From the NCBI RefSeq assembly GCF_900101595.1, contig NZ_FMYY01000015.1, positions 62,001 through 126,000 on the forward strand: a stretch of DNA of 64,000 nucleotides. Direction: 5' to 3'. The translations under genes and the position numbers were made by a program. Numbering within the stretch: position 1 is the stretch's first letter; the number at the start of each line of letters is the position of its first letter. This document shows positions 39,501 to 47,711 of this stretch, in pieces. The notes beneath the pieces were generated by a model that saw only the letters and a list, made by a program, of their open reading frames with translations, ran no database searches and was not told where the DNA came from. This stretch comes from Paenibacillus sp. cl123. Its GTDB lineage: Bacteria; Bacillota; Bacilli; Paenibacillales; NBRC-103111.

Positions 39501-40034
39501 TTTATAGTCCCAATGGATGATTTCTCTGCAATGGCTGAAAAAGCAATTGAATTGCTAAAAGATGATGAGTTACTAAAAAATATGAGTGGCAATGCCAAGT
39601 CAATATGCTTATATTACGAACCCAATAAAATAATTGCCAAATGGAGAAAACTAATAAATGCCATTTTAGAGATGAGTGATTTCGAGCTGTCTCAACTTTT
39701 AAAAGATGAATTTATGTACCCCGTCAAGAATCAAGAATCCTTTATTAGACAAGCTATCCAGGAATATGATAAATTTACTTCAAAAATACATTTTTACAGC
39801 AATATAAAACCCCAAAATGACAACCAAAATAGGGATAATACTGAAATTGTTTATTTAGCCACCAATAATAATATAGAGTTATATGAGCTAGAGATTGCAA
39901 GGATGCAAAAATCTTTATCCTGGAAAGTAACAAAGCCATTGCGATTGTTTAGATTAACATTGAGATCGCTAAAAGAAAATGGATTAAAAAGTACCATCAA
40001 AAAAATAATTGTGAAAATCAAAAACAAGTTGTAA
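36564..40034 (+). CDS. Three-domain glycosyltransferase (GT2-GT2-GT4)
   Basis: A 1156-residue protein with three catalytic units. Domain A (about 1-230): GT2 with VVVAAYESERTI, DDGSKDNT and VDSDDY. Domain B (about 346-600): GT2 with IIPVYNGSNYMRDAID, INDGSKDDG and SHDD, very like the stand-alone GT at 29722. Domain C (about 666-1040): GT4 with GALTELGGLTKVLL, FTGWIKDI and HHEGFGLVVTE. The end is a basic amphipathic stretch preceded by SLSWKVTKPLRL, a common membrane-association tail in such loci. It could add three sugars, perhaps a whole repeat unit. The ATG at 36564 is preferred over an upstream TTG. Confidence 0.88.
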   Translation: MPKVSVVVAAYESERTIKKCIDSILNQTLSDIEIVVIDDGSKDNTLNILNDYKNKYSKIQVFSNNVNRGAGYTKNLGVSKCTGEYIGFVDSDDYLSEDYYKKMYDVIKKNNADIACVNIALVYPQFTQTSFLLENNTYVDFNQIKFNQKAEEIVLDGLIIAGHWSAASASNKLFKSELIKKYSFYEGACDDVPAVIPVIACANKIVYIPELFYNYVQSENSLERSLDYKNRIDVANSYALTLSKLAELKVSDEYAMLLFVQLCSYIETIRNIKDPSFSFKILMSICEIIKDLRFLQTDKNPYLKQLFITHTDYNSFYLVKFRRFLVDHDYASLEEFILRGEETKTMYNPLVSIIIPVYNGSNYMRDAIDSALYQTYNNIEVIVINDGSKDDGQTEKIALSYGDKIRYFRKENGGVASALNLGIEKMKGEYFSWLSHDDLYTNNKIENQIEILSKLEDKKTLVTGGYVVVNSSGEYLYDVDPLNNHMIEDLENTVYPLLRGAIHGCAILIHKSHFERVGIFNTNLPTTQDYDLFFRMLRGQKIHFHKGLHVKSRVHDQQDSRKLVNVHVEECNQLWINMMKELTYEEKCLIDGSEYSFYKNIYNFLKNVTLYEKAIIYSLSKFIETARDEMINNPKNTELLQDLLSCVGVTEKEYYVYRSEVTKTNNKKRIAFLSGALTELGGLTKVLLSVASMLSEHFDVFIINLFGEQLIGGYEYSDNIKILNYNTYVTTKDSENELAKRLKLYNIDLAVISHNCNEVFLRLYPVLRMYNIKTIAWNHEFYFLPHIKEELYKDIPSRTKYLEEADVAIWLNSFSANIYALLNSNAAILPNPVTISHLNENEMVEIEKRPKNLVAIGRFDDSQKGLEQLLYAFAEVLKEIPSTKLYIVGSYDLSQPTSTNRNLSYNKLIRNLDIPDTKIIFTGWIKDITPYLNSSCVHLAPSHHEGFGLVVTETAFYGLPSIIFEGSGMDDIVSDGESGFIVPMDDFSAMAEKAIELLKDDELLKNMSGNAKSICLYYEPNKIIAKWRKLINAILEMSDFELSQLLKDEFMYPVKNQESFIRQAIQEYDKFTSKIHFYSNIKPQNDNQNRDNTEIVYLATNNNIELYELEIARMQKSLSWKVTKPLRLFRLTLRSLKENGLKSTIKKIIVKIKNKL

Positions 40035-40248
40035 ATGTAAAAAAATTGAGGTGAATCAAGTATAAGCCTTAATAAAAGTAGAGCTTCTTCGAATTTTATA
40101 CATCAACGAATTTAATCATGAAATAGAGTTTTCCAAAAGCATAAATTCTATCTAATACAGTTTGCTTTCAGAAACGCATAATCTATGTCAATTAGCTAGG
40201 TAGGTTAAGTTACAGAAAATACTATGAATTGCGAAAGGAAACAATTAA
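40035..40248. other. AT-rich spacer without recognised features
   Basis: This 214-bp gap between the three-domain GT and the methyltransferase has no open frame with a start signal, no terminator and no clear promoter. The GCGAAAGGAAAC just before 40249 supplies the next ribosome binding site. Confidence 0.5.
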
Positions 40249-41364
40249 ATGAATGATATTAGAAATGTTATTTGGACAGAACCGGAAGAATTCCTTCAAA
40301 AAGGAATTGAACGGATTATTGAAGTAGATGTACTTTTGGATATCGGGTGTGGTATTGTGCCACATGACGATTATATATTGCCCAAAGTTTACATTTGCTG
40401 CGAGCCATATCAAGAGTATATAGAGATCCTGAATGAAAAAATCGATAAGAAAACAAATACTATTTTTGTAGTATTAAACTATGATTGGGAGGCAGTTGTC
40501 AATCATTTTGCTGATGAATCAGTTGACACCGTTTTTTTACTGGATGTTATCGAACATCTTGATAAAGAAACTGGAAAACAATTATTAGCAAGGACAGAAC
40601 GAATTGCAAGAAAACAAATTGTGATCTTTACTCCACTTGGATTTGTTGAGAATGAAACTATGCAGGACGGAAAAGATGCTTGGGGCTTGAATGGTGCGGA
40701 GTGGCAAAAGCATAGATCAGGATGGGTTCCAGAAGAATTTGATGGTACTTGGGACATTGTTGCTTGCGAAAATTTTCATTCGCATAATAATATTGGTCAG
40801 AAACTTGAAGAGCCGTTTGGAGCTTTTTGGGCAATAAAAAATAAAAAGTTAAGTGACACAACTTGGCCGTCACTTATTAACAACAAAGAGAACCTAGTAC
40901 CAAGCATTATGGGGAGAGTAGATCAAGTAATTCAGCTTTTAAAAGCAGAAAACGTCAGTTTATATAATCAGAAATTAAATTGTGAAAAAGAAAATTTTGA
41001 TTTATCTCAGGAATTATTACTAGAAAAAAATCAGAGTTTGACGAAAGATCAAATGATTACTTCACTACAAGATACTCTCGCTGAATCAAAAGAAAATATT
41101 GCGGCATTAAAAGATGATATTACAACATTAAAAGATAATATTTCTGTACAAAGCGATAATGTTATTCGCCTTGGTTTAGAAAAAGATAAGTTGGAAAAAG
41201 AGAAGGTGAAAACACTCCAAGATTTAGAAGTGCTTAATATGGAGAAACAGAATTTAATGATAGAAAAGTTGAAATTAGAAGAAAGATGTTCAACTCTAGA
41301 ACATGAAATTAATGCATTCAGACATAGATATCGGTTTTTAGAACGATTTAGGGGGAAACAATAA
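40249..41364 (+). CDS. SAM-dependent methyltransferase with long C-terminal coiled coil (possible chain-length regulator)
   Basis: Residues 1-210 are a class I methyltransferase: LLDIGCGIVPHDDY (SAM motif I, about 29-42), CEPYQEYI, and LLDVIEHLDKETG (motif near 97-109). Residues ~215-355 form a continuous heptad-patterned coiled coil rich in Lys, Glu, Leu and Asn (for example LKDDITTLKDNIS). The C-terminus FRHRYRFLERFRGKQ is basic and aromatic and could touch the membrane. In ABC-exported glycans such as E. coli O9a, a methyltransferase joined to a coiled-coil ruler (WbdD) caps the chain; a similar job is inferred here. No kinase domain is present. Confidence 0.8.
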   Translation: MNDIRNVIWTEPEEFLQKGIERIIEVDVLLDIGCGIVPHDDYILPKVYICCEPYQEYIEILNEKIDKKTNTIFVVLNYDWEAVVNHFADESVDTVFLLDVIEHLDKETGKQLLARTERIARKQIVIFTPLGFVENETMQDGKDAWGLNGAEWQKHRSGWVPEEFDGTWDIVACENFHSHNNIGQKLEEPFGAFWAIKNKKLSDTTWPSLINNKENLVPSIMGRVDQVIQLLKAENVSLYNQKLNCEKENFDLSQELLLEKNQSLTKDQMITSLQDTLAESKENIAALKDDITTLKDNISVQSDNVIRLGLEKDKLEKEKVKTLQDLEVLNMEKQNLMIEKLKLEERCSTLEHEINAFRHRYRFLERFRGKQ

Positions 41365-41489
41365 CTTTCTTGAAAACCAAAGACGCTTACTCATAATTCA
41401 AGGCACTGTTCCCTTTGGAATGTAGCAGTTAGCTATGCGTAGCCGATCCTGAATGTACGTGCGTATCTTGGGATGATCGGTTTTCTGTC

Positions 41490-41700
41490 AAAACTATGCG
41501 CTGTTCGAACGTCTATGGCCTGCCATTGCCGTTGTATGGAGACGGTAGAATATGCTAGATGAGATGTATCTAGAATCACTGCAGCGCGATTGCTCTCGTT
41601 CTTCATAAAAGTAGATGGCGATGTTTATAACATCGGGAGCAACAACGAGCGAACGAATATGTAAATTGTGAAGACGATCCTTTATGAGCTTGGCAAGGAT
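41490..41700 (+). pseudogene. rmlB: Remnant of dTDP-glucose 4,6-dehydratase (rmlB)
   Basis: Read in two plus-strand frames, this stretch gives LPLYGDG (41526-41546), then two stop codons, HCSAIALVLH (from 41577), then after a +1 shift DVYNIGSNNERTN (around 41620-41658), a further stop, and IVKTILYELGK (to 41697). These match in order the conserved RmlB blocks LPxYGDG, HCxAI, VYNIGGxNE and IVxxILxxLGK. The rest of the gene is gone. It shows that the glycan locus once carried a dTDP-6-deoxyhexose (probably L-rhamnose) branch. Confidence 0.75.
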
Positions 41701-41961
41701 TTACTGAAGGACGTACATGGAAAGGTGGTATTTTCCAACCTAAGCTGTGGAATTAGCCAAATTCCTCTTAGCGCTGTTGTATCGCAAAGTAAATGATCAC
41801 ACAAAATCCAAGAATCATGCCACAAATAGCTTCAGCGTATACATTGTTTCTTAAATAATAGCAGAGACTGTATTATAGATGTGAATATAACATTTTTAAC
41901 AGTTATACAGTAACCCTTTAATCGATGTGGTCGGGTCGAATTCGTTTCATACCGATATACC

Positions 41962-42040
41962 GAAAACAATGGCTTCGCAGGTGTTCACAATCAAGGGACT
42001 CGCAAGATATCGAGCGATTACTTCCTGATTTTTCCACGAA
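41962..42040 (+). pseudogene. Possible glycosyltransferase family 2 fragment
   Basis: One plus-strand frame reads ENNGFAGVHNQGTRK followed by ISSDYFLIF, resembling the GT2 block ENxGFAxxxNxGI...GDYxLxLN that precedes the DxD site. Flanking sequence is broken by stops and no further GT motif can be placed confidently. The surrounding 41701-42298 region has no other recognised feature. Confidence 0.35.
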
Positions 42041-42336
42041 TGTTGATCTGATGTCGGACTATAACTTTGTTCAGACGCAGGCGAACCCCATGAAGAAGGA
42101 GCCTTAACGCGACAGCGCGGCAGGGCTTCCCTTGTTCAAGGTGGCACACTTTATGGTTGACAGTGCTGGGCTCATGATTATGAAGACTCGGAGGCATTTA
42201 ACCGAGGGCATACCAGTCTCATGATGATCAAAATGATGGTCAAAAATGAAATGCCGTCCTACTATGAAAGCTTATGATGCCGCTGATGGGTCTGTAATGG
42301 GTCTGTCAAGAATTTTGTGTAAACTCATTTAGGGTA

Positions 42337-42354
42337 TCCCCCCCTAGGGGGGGA
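42337..42354. repeat. Perfect palindrome of seven C, TA, seven G
   Basis: T-C7-TA-G7-A lies just downstream of the transposase stop and inside the IS left end. It may act as a transcription stop or reflect homopolymer instability; basecalling or assembly here deserves care. Confidence 0.85.
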
Positions 42355-42355
42355 G

Positions 42356-43576
42356 TCAGCGAAGGTGCTGCCCGACGCGGTCCGGGAAAAAGACGGGGAG
42401 TTGGAGCAGCATCTGTCCCCAGTTCTGGACGCGGCCAGTCCACTTCCGGATCACGTCCATGGTCGAGAGATAGAGCATTTTGAGCAGTGCCTCATCGGAG
42501 GGAAAGATGCTCTTGCCCTTGGTCACCTTGCGTAGTTGCCGATGGTAGCTCTCGATGATGTTCGTGGTGTAGATGAACTTGCGGATTTCCGGCGGATACT
42601 TGAAGAAGGTGGAGAGCTCTGACCAGTTGCTGCGCCAGGAGCGCACAATGAGCGGATACTTCGTACCCCAGACCTCTTCAAAGCGATCGAGTTCCACGAC
42701 TGCGGCTTCCTCCGTGGCGGCCTTGTAAATCGGTTTCAGATCGGCGGTGACCTTCTTGAGATCCTTGTAAGATACATAGCGCGTCGAATTCCGGATCTGG
42801 TGGATGATACACTTCTGGATTTCGGTTTGGGGATAACAAGCCGTGATCGCCTGGGTGAATCCGGTCAGGTTATCCACACACGTGATCAGGATGTCTTGAA
42901 CGCCGCGATTCTTCAATTCGTTTAAGACGATCAGCCAGAACTTCGCCGACTCGTTCTCGCCAATCCACATGCCCAGTACGTCCTTGTTCCCGTCCAGATC
43001 AATGCCGATCACCATGTACGCCGCTTTGTTCACAATCGCGCCGTCCTGCTTGACTTTAAAGTGGATAGCGTCCAGAAATACGACGGCGTATACGCTCTGC
43101 AGCGGCCGATTCTGCCATTCTTTGATAAGCGGAACGATCTTGTTCGTGACATTGGAGATGAGGGTCGGCGACACCTCAATGCCGTACAGCTGTTGCAGAT
43201 GATCCTGGATCTCCCGCGTGCTGACGCCTTTGGCGTAAAGGGCCACAATTTGGTCTTCAATGCCGGTGACATTCGATTGATGCTTCTTCACGACCAGCGG
43301 CTCGAAGGCGCCTTCCCGGTCACGAGGAACGGCAATCTCCTGCTCGCCGTATTCGCTGGTGACCGTTTTCCGGCTCTTGCCGTTGCGGCTGTTCGTCGTC
43401 TGTTTGCTTTTCGCGTCATGCTTCTCATAGCCCAGATGCGTATCTATTTCTGCTTCCAGCATCTCCTACAGCGTCTCGGCAAACAGATTTTTCAACGCAT
43501 TTTGGGCATTCTGCGCCGTCACCAACTGGTTCTCTTTGGTAAACGCCCGCAGCTGCTCTTTTGTCCATACTCCCAT
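42356..43576 (-). pseudogene. IS256-family transposase with internal amber codon
   Basis: On the minus strand an ATG at 43576 starts MGVWTKEQLRAFTKENQLV and runs to ...NLFAETL, then a TAG at 43468-43466, then continues in the same frame EMLEAEIDTHLGYEKHD to the stop at 42356. Relatives normally read through with Gln here (CAG), so a single C-to-T change created the stop. The remainder (368 residues from 43462) is otherwise intact and keeps the DDE-type residues, for example FLDAIHFKV, ITCVDNLTGF and the YTTNIIESYHRQLRK block. Without the first ~36 residues the transposase is probably impaired, unless it re-initiates at 43462. Confidence 0.85.
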
Positions 43577-43655
43577 GTGTGCTCCCCAACCTTTCCTCTT
43601 ATTCCATTGTATTGGTTTTGGGAGTTTACGCAATTTATTTTACAGACTCTGTAAT

Positions 43656-44331
43656 AGCTACTTTCGGTTATCCCCTAATAAGCCAACATTAGCTTTTTGG
43701 CACTTGGTTGGGGTTTATTGGAAACCTTCAGTCGATCAAAGCAAAGGGGTACGATCAAGCAACGAACGCCATTCCTGCTATCCTCTAAAAAACGGTAGAT
43801 TGAATAACAGAAGCTGCCCATCAGCTGCTTTAGAAACCAGCTGTTAGTTAGTGTTTCAATTTCTCGTAAAATTTTCTCTTGAGCCTGACTTCTGCTCTCC
43901 TATCGTGGGATCGGTTCGAATCGCTTGGCTAGACATAGGTATGCATCTAATCCCTCATAACATCGCTAAACAGTTCTTTTGATTGTCATCGTAAGTACAT
44001 TTATAGTCAAGAGCGTCATCTCTGGATTCGGCAAATAATTGTAAGTAATCGTTATCAAACGCACGATTCCATTCCACTCATCCTACCACCTCATACGCTA
44101 TTGCCATAGTATATGATTCTAAATGCTCTTTGTAAAATGTCTACGATTCTCTCTTTTTTCATAGATTCATGGTATAATAATTGTCGAGATTACAAGGGAA
44201 GGGTGCTTGCGCTAGAACTCAACATGATTTTCGTAAACTACAATAATAAAAAACTCACGCAGCTAGCCCCTAATCCACTTGACACTTTTTAACCACTTCA
44301 GTAACACTTAAACTACTGGAGGGAAGTATCT
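43656..44331. other. Decayed intergenic sequence
   Basis: No open frame, RNA gene or clear protein remnant could be recognised in any frame. It lies between the IS256 copy and the IS3-type remnant and is probably degraded DNA of the former glycan locus or older IS copies. Confidence 0.4.
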
Positions 44332-45408
44332 ATGAAAAGACGGTTTAGGTGCCCAGTTCAAGTAAAGAAGGAGTTTGTAGTGGAGGTACTGTCCGGTTAC
44401 TGTACAGAGGTGTGAGCCCGCACGGTATGTCTCCTAAAACCTTAAGCAACTGGATCCGCCAGTATCAGGATGAGGTGAGTAATCTCATGACGAAAAATCG
44501 TGACGAAACAGAAAAACTCAAGCAGGATGCCCAAGCTTCAGGAGCTTCAAACGTAGTACAACAAATCTGTAAAATTGTTAGGCGAGAAAGAATTATAAAA
44601 CACCATCCTTCGAAATTTAGTTAAAAATAATTACCCAGATGGAAATGGCTTACTATTGGATCGACCTAGGCTATCCGGTTCGTACGGTATTGCGTATCTG
44701 TGGAGTGTCTCGTTCAACTTATCACTATGCCTCAAGCACTCAGAACGTCAGCAGCCGGTGAGCAGCTGCTCACCCATCCCAGGGTATTCCCGCGACTAGT
44801 TAGATAACCGAATTAAGGGATATTTAAGACGCCTTATCCGCGGTCCTTATACAGCGTTTGGCTATCGGAAATTGACGATCTTGTTACGGCGAAAATACGG
44901 ATTAATCAGAAGGTGTATCGGCTCTGCAAGGAGATAGGCATCCTTACCCAGTAGCGAGAAGCCACAAATCCTGTGCCCAAGAAGGTTGGCAAACAACCGG
45001 GTGGTTGTCGGCCCCAACCAACAAGACAGCTGGATATTAAATATGGCTATGCATGTAGAGTACCATCGAGGTAAGCTTGCAGCATTCATAACATTCTGCT
45101 GACCGTTCGAAAGGGGCTACTGAACGACAATTGCGCAAGAAGACAAACTGGTCATTCGAACCGATACCGGCCCTCAATTTATTAGTAAGGCCTTCTATGC
45201 CTTTTGTGAGAAGGCTGGCATCGGGCACGAACGGATTCCCAATCAGACGCCGAAGCGTAATTGTTTCGAGAACTATGAGGAAACCTTTAAAACGAAGTAG
45301 ATCGGTTTAACCGCTATTTATAATAATGACCGCATTCATGGTAGTCTTAGAGACTGGCCACCTAGAGAATGCCTCCGGATGGTGTCCGCAGGAACGATAA
45401 TACCATAA
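44332..45408 (+). pseudogene. Decayed IS3-family transposase (orfA/orfB remnants)
   Basis: A ribosome binding site (GGAGGGAAG) and ATG at 44332 open MKRRFRCPVQVKKEFVVEVL, broken by TGA, then resume in another frame as GMSPKTLSNWIRQYQDEV (helix-turn-helix of OrfA). Downstream, VLRICGVSRSTYHYAS, GPYTAFGYRKL, LVIRTDTGPQFISKAF and RIPNQTPKRNCFENYEETF correspond to successive OrfB/integrase-core blocks, separated by stops and shifts, ending with SLRDWPPRECL before a TAA at 45406. The second D (DTGPQF) is visible. The element is inactive and much older than the IS256 copy. Confidence 0.85.
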
Positions 45409-45479
45409 CAAATTGCGCTACAATGCAATATCTCAAGACTGAACGTGGCTTGTGTCCAGACTAGGGGTTAACCCGTTTT

Positions 45480-46139
45480 CGTCGCATATAACGTACGAAT
45501 ATGGAGTGATTCCGGTCGATAACGTAGCGTACGGCTTTTCCAAGACAAAATTAAAGGGATAAAGGCATCGAGAGAAAGATATATATATTAACAATAAATT
45601 CTGAAACGGCCGTGCACCTGGGTACGCTTGATATGATGCTCTGTTCACGGACCAACACCCTGAGGTCGGAGCAATTGGCTGCAAATTGTTTTTCCGGATG
45701 GATCGCTGGACAACGCGTGTAAGCACGGGTTGCGTCGGCTTCAACTTATTATGCGTTCGGATTATTAAAACTTTTTCTTCGGTCCTTCGTTAGAATTAAT
45801 ATTAGATGAGTTACTTGGATCCGCTTAAGGCGTGCCCATTTTAGCTGCCTAGTCGGTGTGTTCATGCTGGTGAGAGGGGCGGTCATCGAGCTTGTTGGGA
45901 TGCTGAATGAAGATTTCTTATGAAGAGCGAGGATATTGGGCCGGATCAAACAGGTCGGTTGGGTGAGTGATTACTATCCCCGAACGAGTATCTTTCAGTC
46001 ATAGGGCGCGGCAGTACCCGCAAGCCTTCCTTAATCAATTATTAGTTCCGTGGGGCCATGATTCTGTTCCATTCTCGCAGCACAATCTTGGGTCGCTAAT
46101 ACTAATGTTTACCGGCGGGGTTGGCGTGAATTTCCTGTT
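45480..46139 (+). pseudogene. Decayed GT2 glycosyltransferase (WbbL/rhamnosyltransferase-like)
   Basis: Reading across frames gives, in order, NVAYGFSKTK (near 45513), DIYILTINSETAVHLGTLDMML (from about 45570; NxDT motif changed to NSET), DQHPEVGAIGCKLFF (about 45660-45705), VFMLVRGAVIELVGMLNEDF (about 45860-45920), RIKQVGWVSDYYP (about 45940-45985), and a broken C-terminus up to 46139. This is the standard block order of WbbL-type GT2 enzymes: ENxGFSxAxN, LLLNPDTxV, HPExGAxGxKL, LVRRxVIExVGxLDEDF, RIKQAGW. Several stops and frameshifts disable it. It runs into the start of the next gene. Confidence 0.75.
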
Positions 46140-46178
46140 TTGAAATTGCATCAAATTAAGATTCGCGAGGTGAATGAA

Positions 46179-47585
46179 TTGGTTCGCCAAAGTCAAGGAT
46201 TTCTGTCTCAGATGTATGTTTTGGTTGATTTTACGGTGATCCAAGCGATCTTCTTACTCTCCTGGTGGTTGAAGTTTAAGAGCGGGTGGATACCGTTCGA
46301 TACTCCCATTTCAATAAAGAATTACCTGCTGTGGAGTTGCGTTTATGGAATTATTGCTGTGGGAATAAGCTATTATACAAACTTTTACACTTCCAAGCGT
46401 AAGAAGCAGTTCTCCTACGAAGTATTTAAGATCATTCAGATTCATGTGGCCAGTCTGTTAATACTGTTGGGTATCTTATTCGTGTTCAAGGAAGTTCATG
46501 TATCGCGATCGTACTTGCTGCTCTTTCTGATAAATAACATTCTTGCGACTAGCTTTTATCGCTATGTGGTAAAGTCATCGCTTAGACATTTGCGTCAGAG
46601 GGGCTATAACAAGCAGTTCATTCTGATCCTTGGAGCGGGAACCTTGGGGAGGCAATTTTATGAGAATCTGCAGCAGCATCCGGATCTCGGGTTTGAAGTC
46701 GCTGGATTTCTGGATGACCATCAACTCGAGCATGGGCTAGAGCATAAGCACTATAGTCCTATCGTGGGAACAATCGATGATTTAGAGGGCCTGATGGACT
46801 CGATGTTGATCGATGAGGTTGTGATAGCTCTTCCCCTTGAGGCGCATGCCAAGTTCGGCAAAATCATCAACACCTGCGAAAAAGCCGGCGTGAAGACGCT
46901 GATTATTCCCGACTACTTCGATTTCCTGCCATCAAGGCCGTACTTCGATAATTTTGCGGGCATGCCGCTCATCAACGTCCGGGATATTCCGCTCGACGAG
47001 ATGCGCAACCGGTTCTTTAAACGGCTGTTCGATATAGCGTTCTCTTTGGCGGCCATTATTATGACTTCGCCGTTATTGATTCTGATTGCCCTAGGGATCA
47101 AGTTCACGTCGCCGGGACCGGTCATTTTCAAGCAGGAACGTGTCGGGTTGAACAGACGGCATTTTATGATGTACAAGTTTCGTTCGATGCGCGTCCAAAG
47201 TGAAGACAGCTCCGATACGAAATGGACGACGGAGAACGATCCGCGCAAGACCAAATTCGGCTCGTTTCTCCGGAAGACGAGTTTGGATGAGCTGCCGCAG
47301 TTTTTCAATGTGCTGTTCGGGCATATGAGTGTGGTGGGACCGCGGCCGGAGCGGCCGTATTTCGTGGATCAATTCAAGGAAGAGATTCCGAAGTATATGG
47401 TGAAGCATCATATTCGTCCGGGAATTACGGGCTGGGCTCAGTCCAACGGGCTTCGTGGCGATACGTCGATTGAGGACCGGATTAAGTACGATATTTTCTA
47501 CATTGAAAATTGGACTTTTCTTTTCGATATCCGCATCATTTGGAAGACCATTGTCAATGGCTTTATCAATAAAAATGCTTACTGA
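46179..47585 (+). CDS. Polyprenyl-phosphate glycosyl-1-phosphate transferase (WsfP/WbaP type)
   Basis: It starts lipid-linked glycan synthesis by moving a sugar-1-phosphate onto undecaprenyl phosphate. The N-terminal third has four transmembrane helices, the middle is a Rossmann-like CoA-binding-type domain (ILGAGTLGRQFYE), and the C-terminal PF02397 catalytic domain has KRLFDIAFSLAAI, YKFRSMR, TSLDELPQFFNV and GPRPERP. TTG at 46179 is chosen because GAGGTGA lies 5 bases upstream; TTG at 46140 is an alternative. Length (~468) fits WsfP of S-layer glycosylation loci. The upstream gene and promoter region are decayed, so how it is transcribed is unclear. Confidence 0.88.
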   Translation: MVRQSQGFLSQMYVLVDFTVIQAIFLLSWWLKFKSGWIPFDTPISIKNYLLWSCVYGIIAVGISYYTNFYTSKRKKQFSYEVFKIIQIHVASLLILLGILFVFKEVHVSRSYLLLFLINNILATSFYRYVVKSSLRHLRQRGYNKQFILILGAGTLGRQFYENLQQHPDLGFEVAGFLDDHQLEHGLEHKHYSPIVGTIDDLEGLMDSMLIDEVVIALPLEAHAKFGKIINTCEKAGVKTLIIPDYFDFLPSRPYFDNFAGMPLINVRDIPLDEMRNRFFKRLFDIAFSLAAIIMTSPLLILIALGIKFTSPGPVIFKQERVGLNRRHFMMYKFRSMRVQSEDSSDTKWTTENDPRKTKFGSFLRKTSLDELPQFFNVLFGHMSVVGPRPERPYFVDQFKEEIPKYMVKHHIRPGITGWAQSNGLRGDTSIEDRIKYDIFYIENWTFLFDIRIIWKTIVNGFINKNAY

Positions 47586-47616
47586 CTCCTATAGCCTATT
47601 GGTTATAGGAGTTTTT
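47585..47616 (+). terminator. Rho-independent terminator after the phosphoglycosyltransferase gene
   Basis: ACTCCTATAGCC-TATT-GGTTATAGGAGT (47585-47612) is a 12-bp stem with one G-U pair, ending in TTTTT. It overlaps the stop codon and closes the glycan locus. Confidence 0.92.
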
Positions 47617-47711
47617 AGTTCCAGGTCCAACCTTGTCTGCATAATCGAACAACCCCCCACATAGACATGTTATCAGATGCAAATTGATAATGGCGTGGAG
47701 GGATGAAGGCT

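Larger units (their letters stand above)
42299..43647 (-). mobile_element. IS256-family insertion sequence
   Basis: The element is ~1.35 kb with one transposase gene on the minus strand. Its ends form imperfect inverted repeats: about 21 of 29 bases match between the left end (GGGTCTGTCAAG...GTGTAAACTC) and the reverse complement of the right end (GAGTCTGTAAAA...GCGTAAACTCC). An 8-bp direct repeat TCTGTAAT flanks it at 42291-42298 and 43648-43655, the expected IS256 duplication size. The insertion lies in the decayed section of the glycan locus. Exact tips may be off by 1-2 bp. Confidence 0.88.

Noticed and set aside
43061..43654. Plus-strand frame opposite the IS256 transposase
   Set aside because: It is antisense to an intact transposase core and has no start signal or motif.
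26114..47585. Wzx/Wzy-dependent capsule locus
   Set aside because: No flippase, tyrosine kinase or chain-length regulator of that type is present; an ABC exporter is encoded instead.
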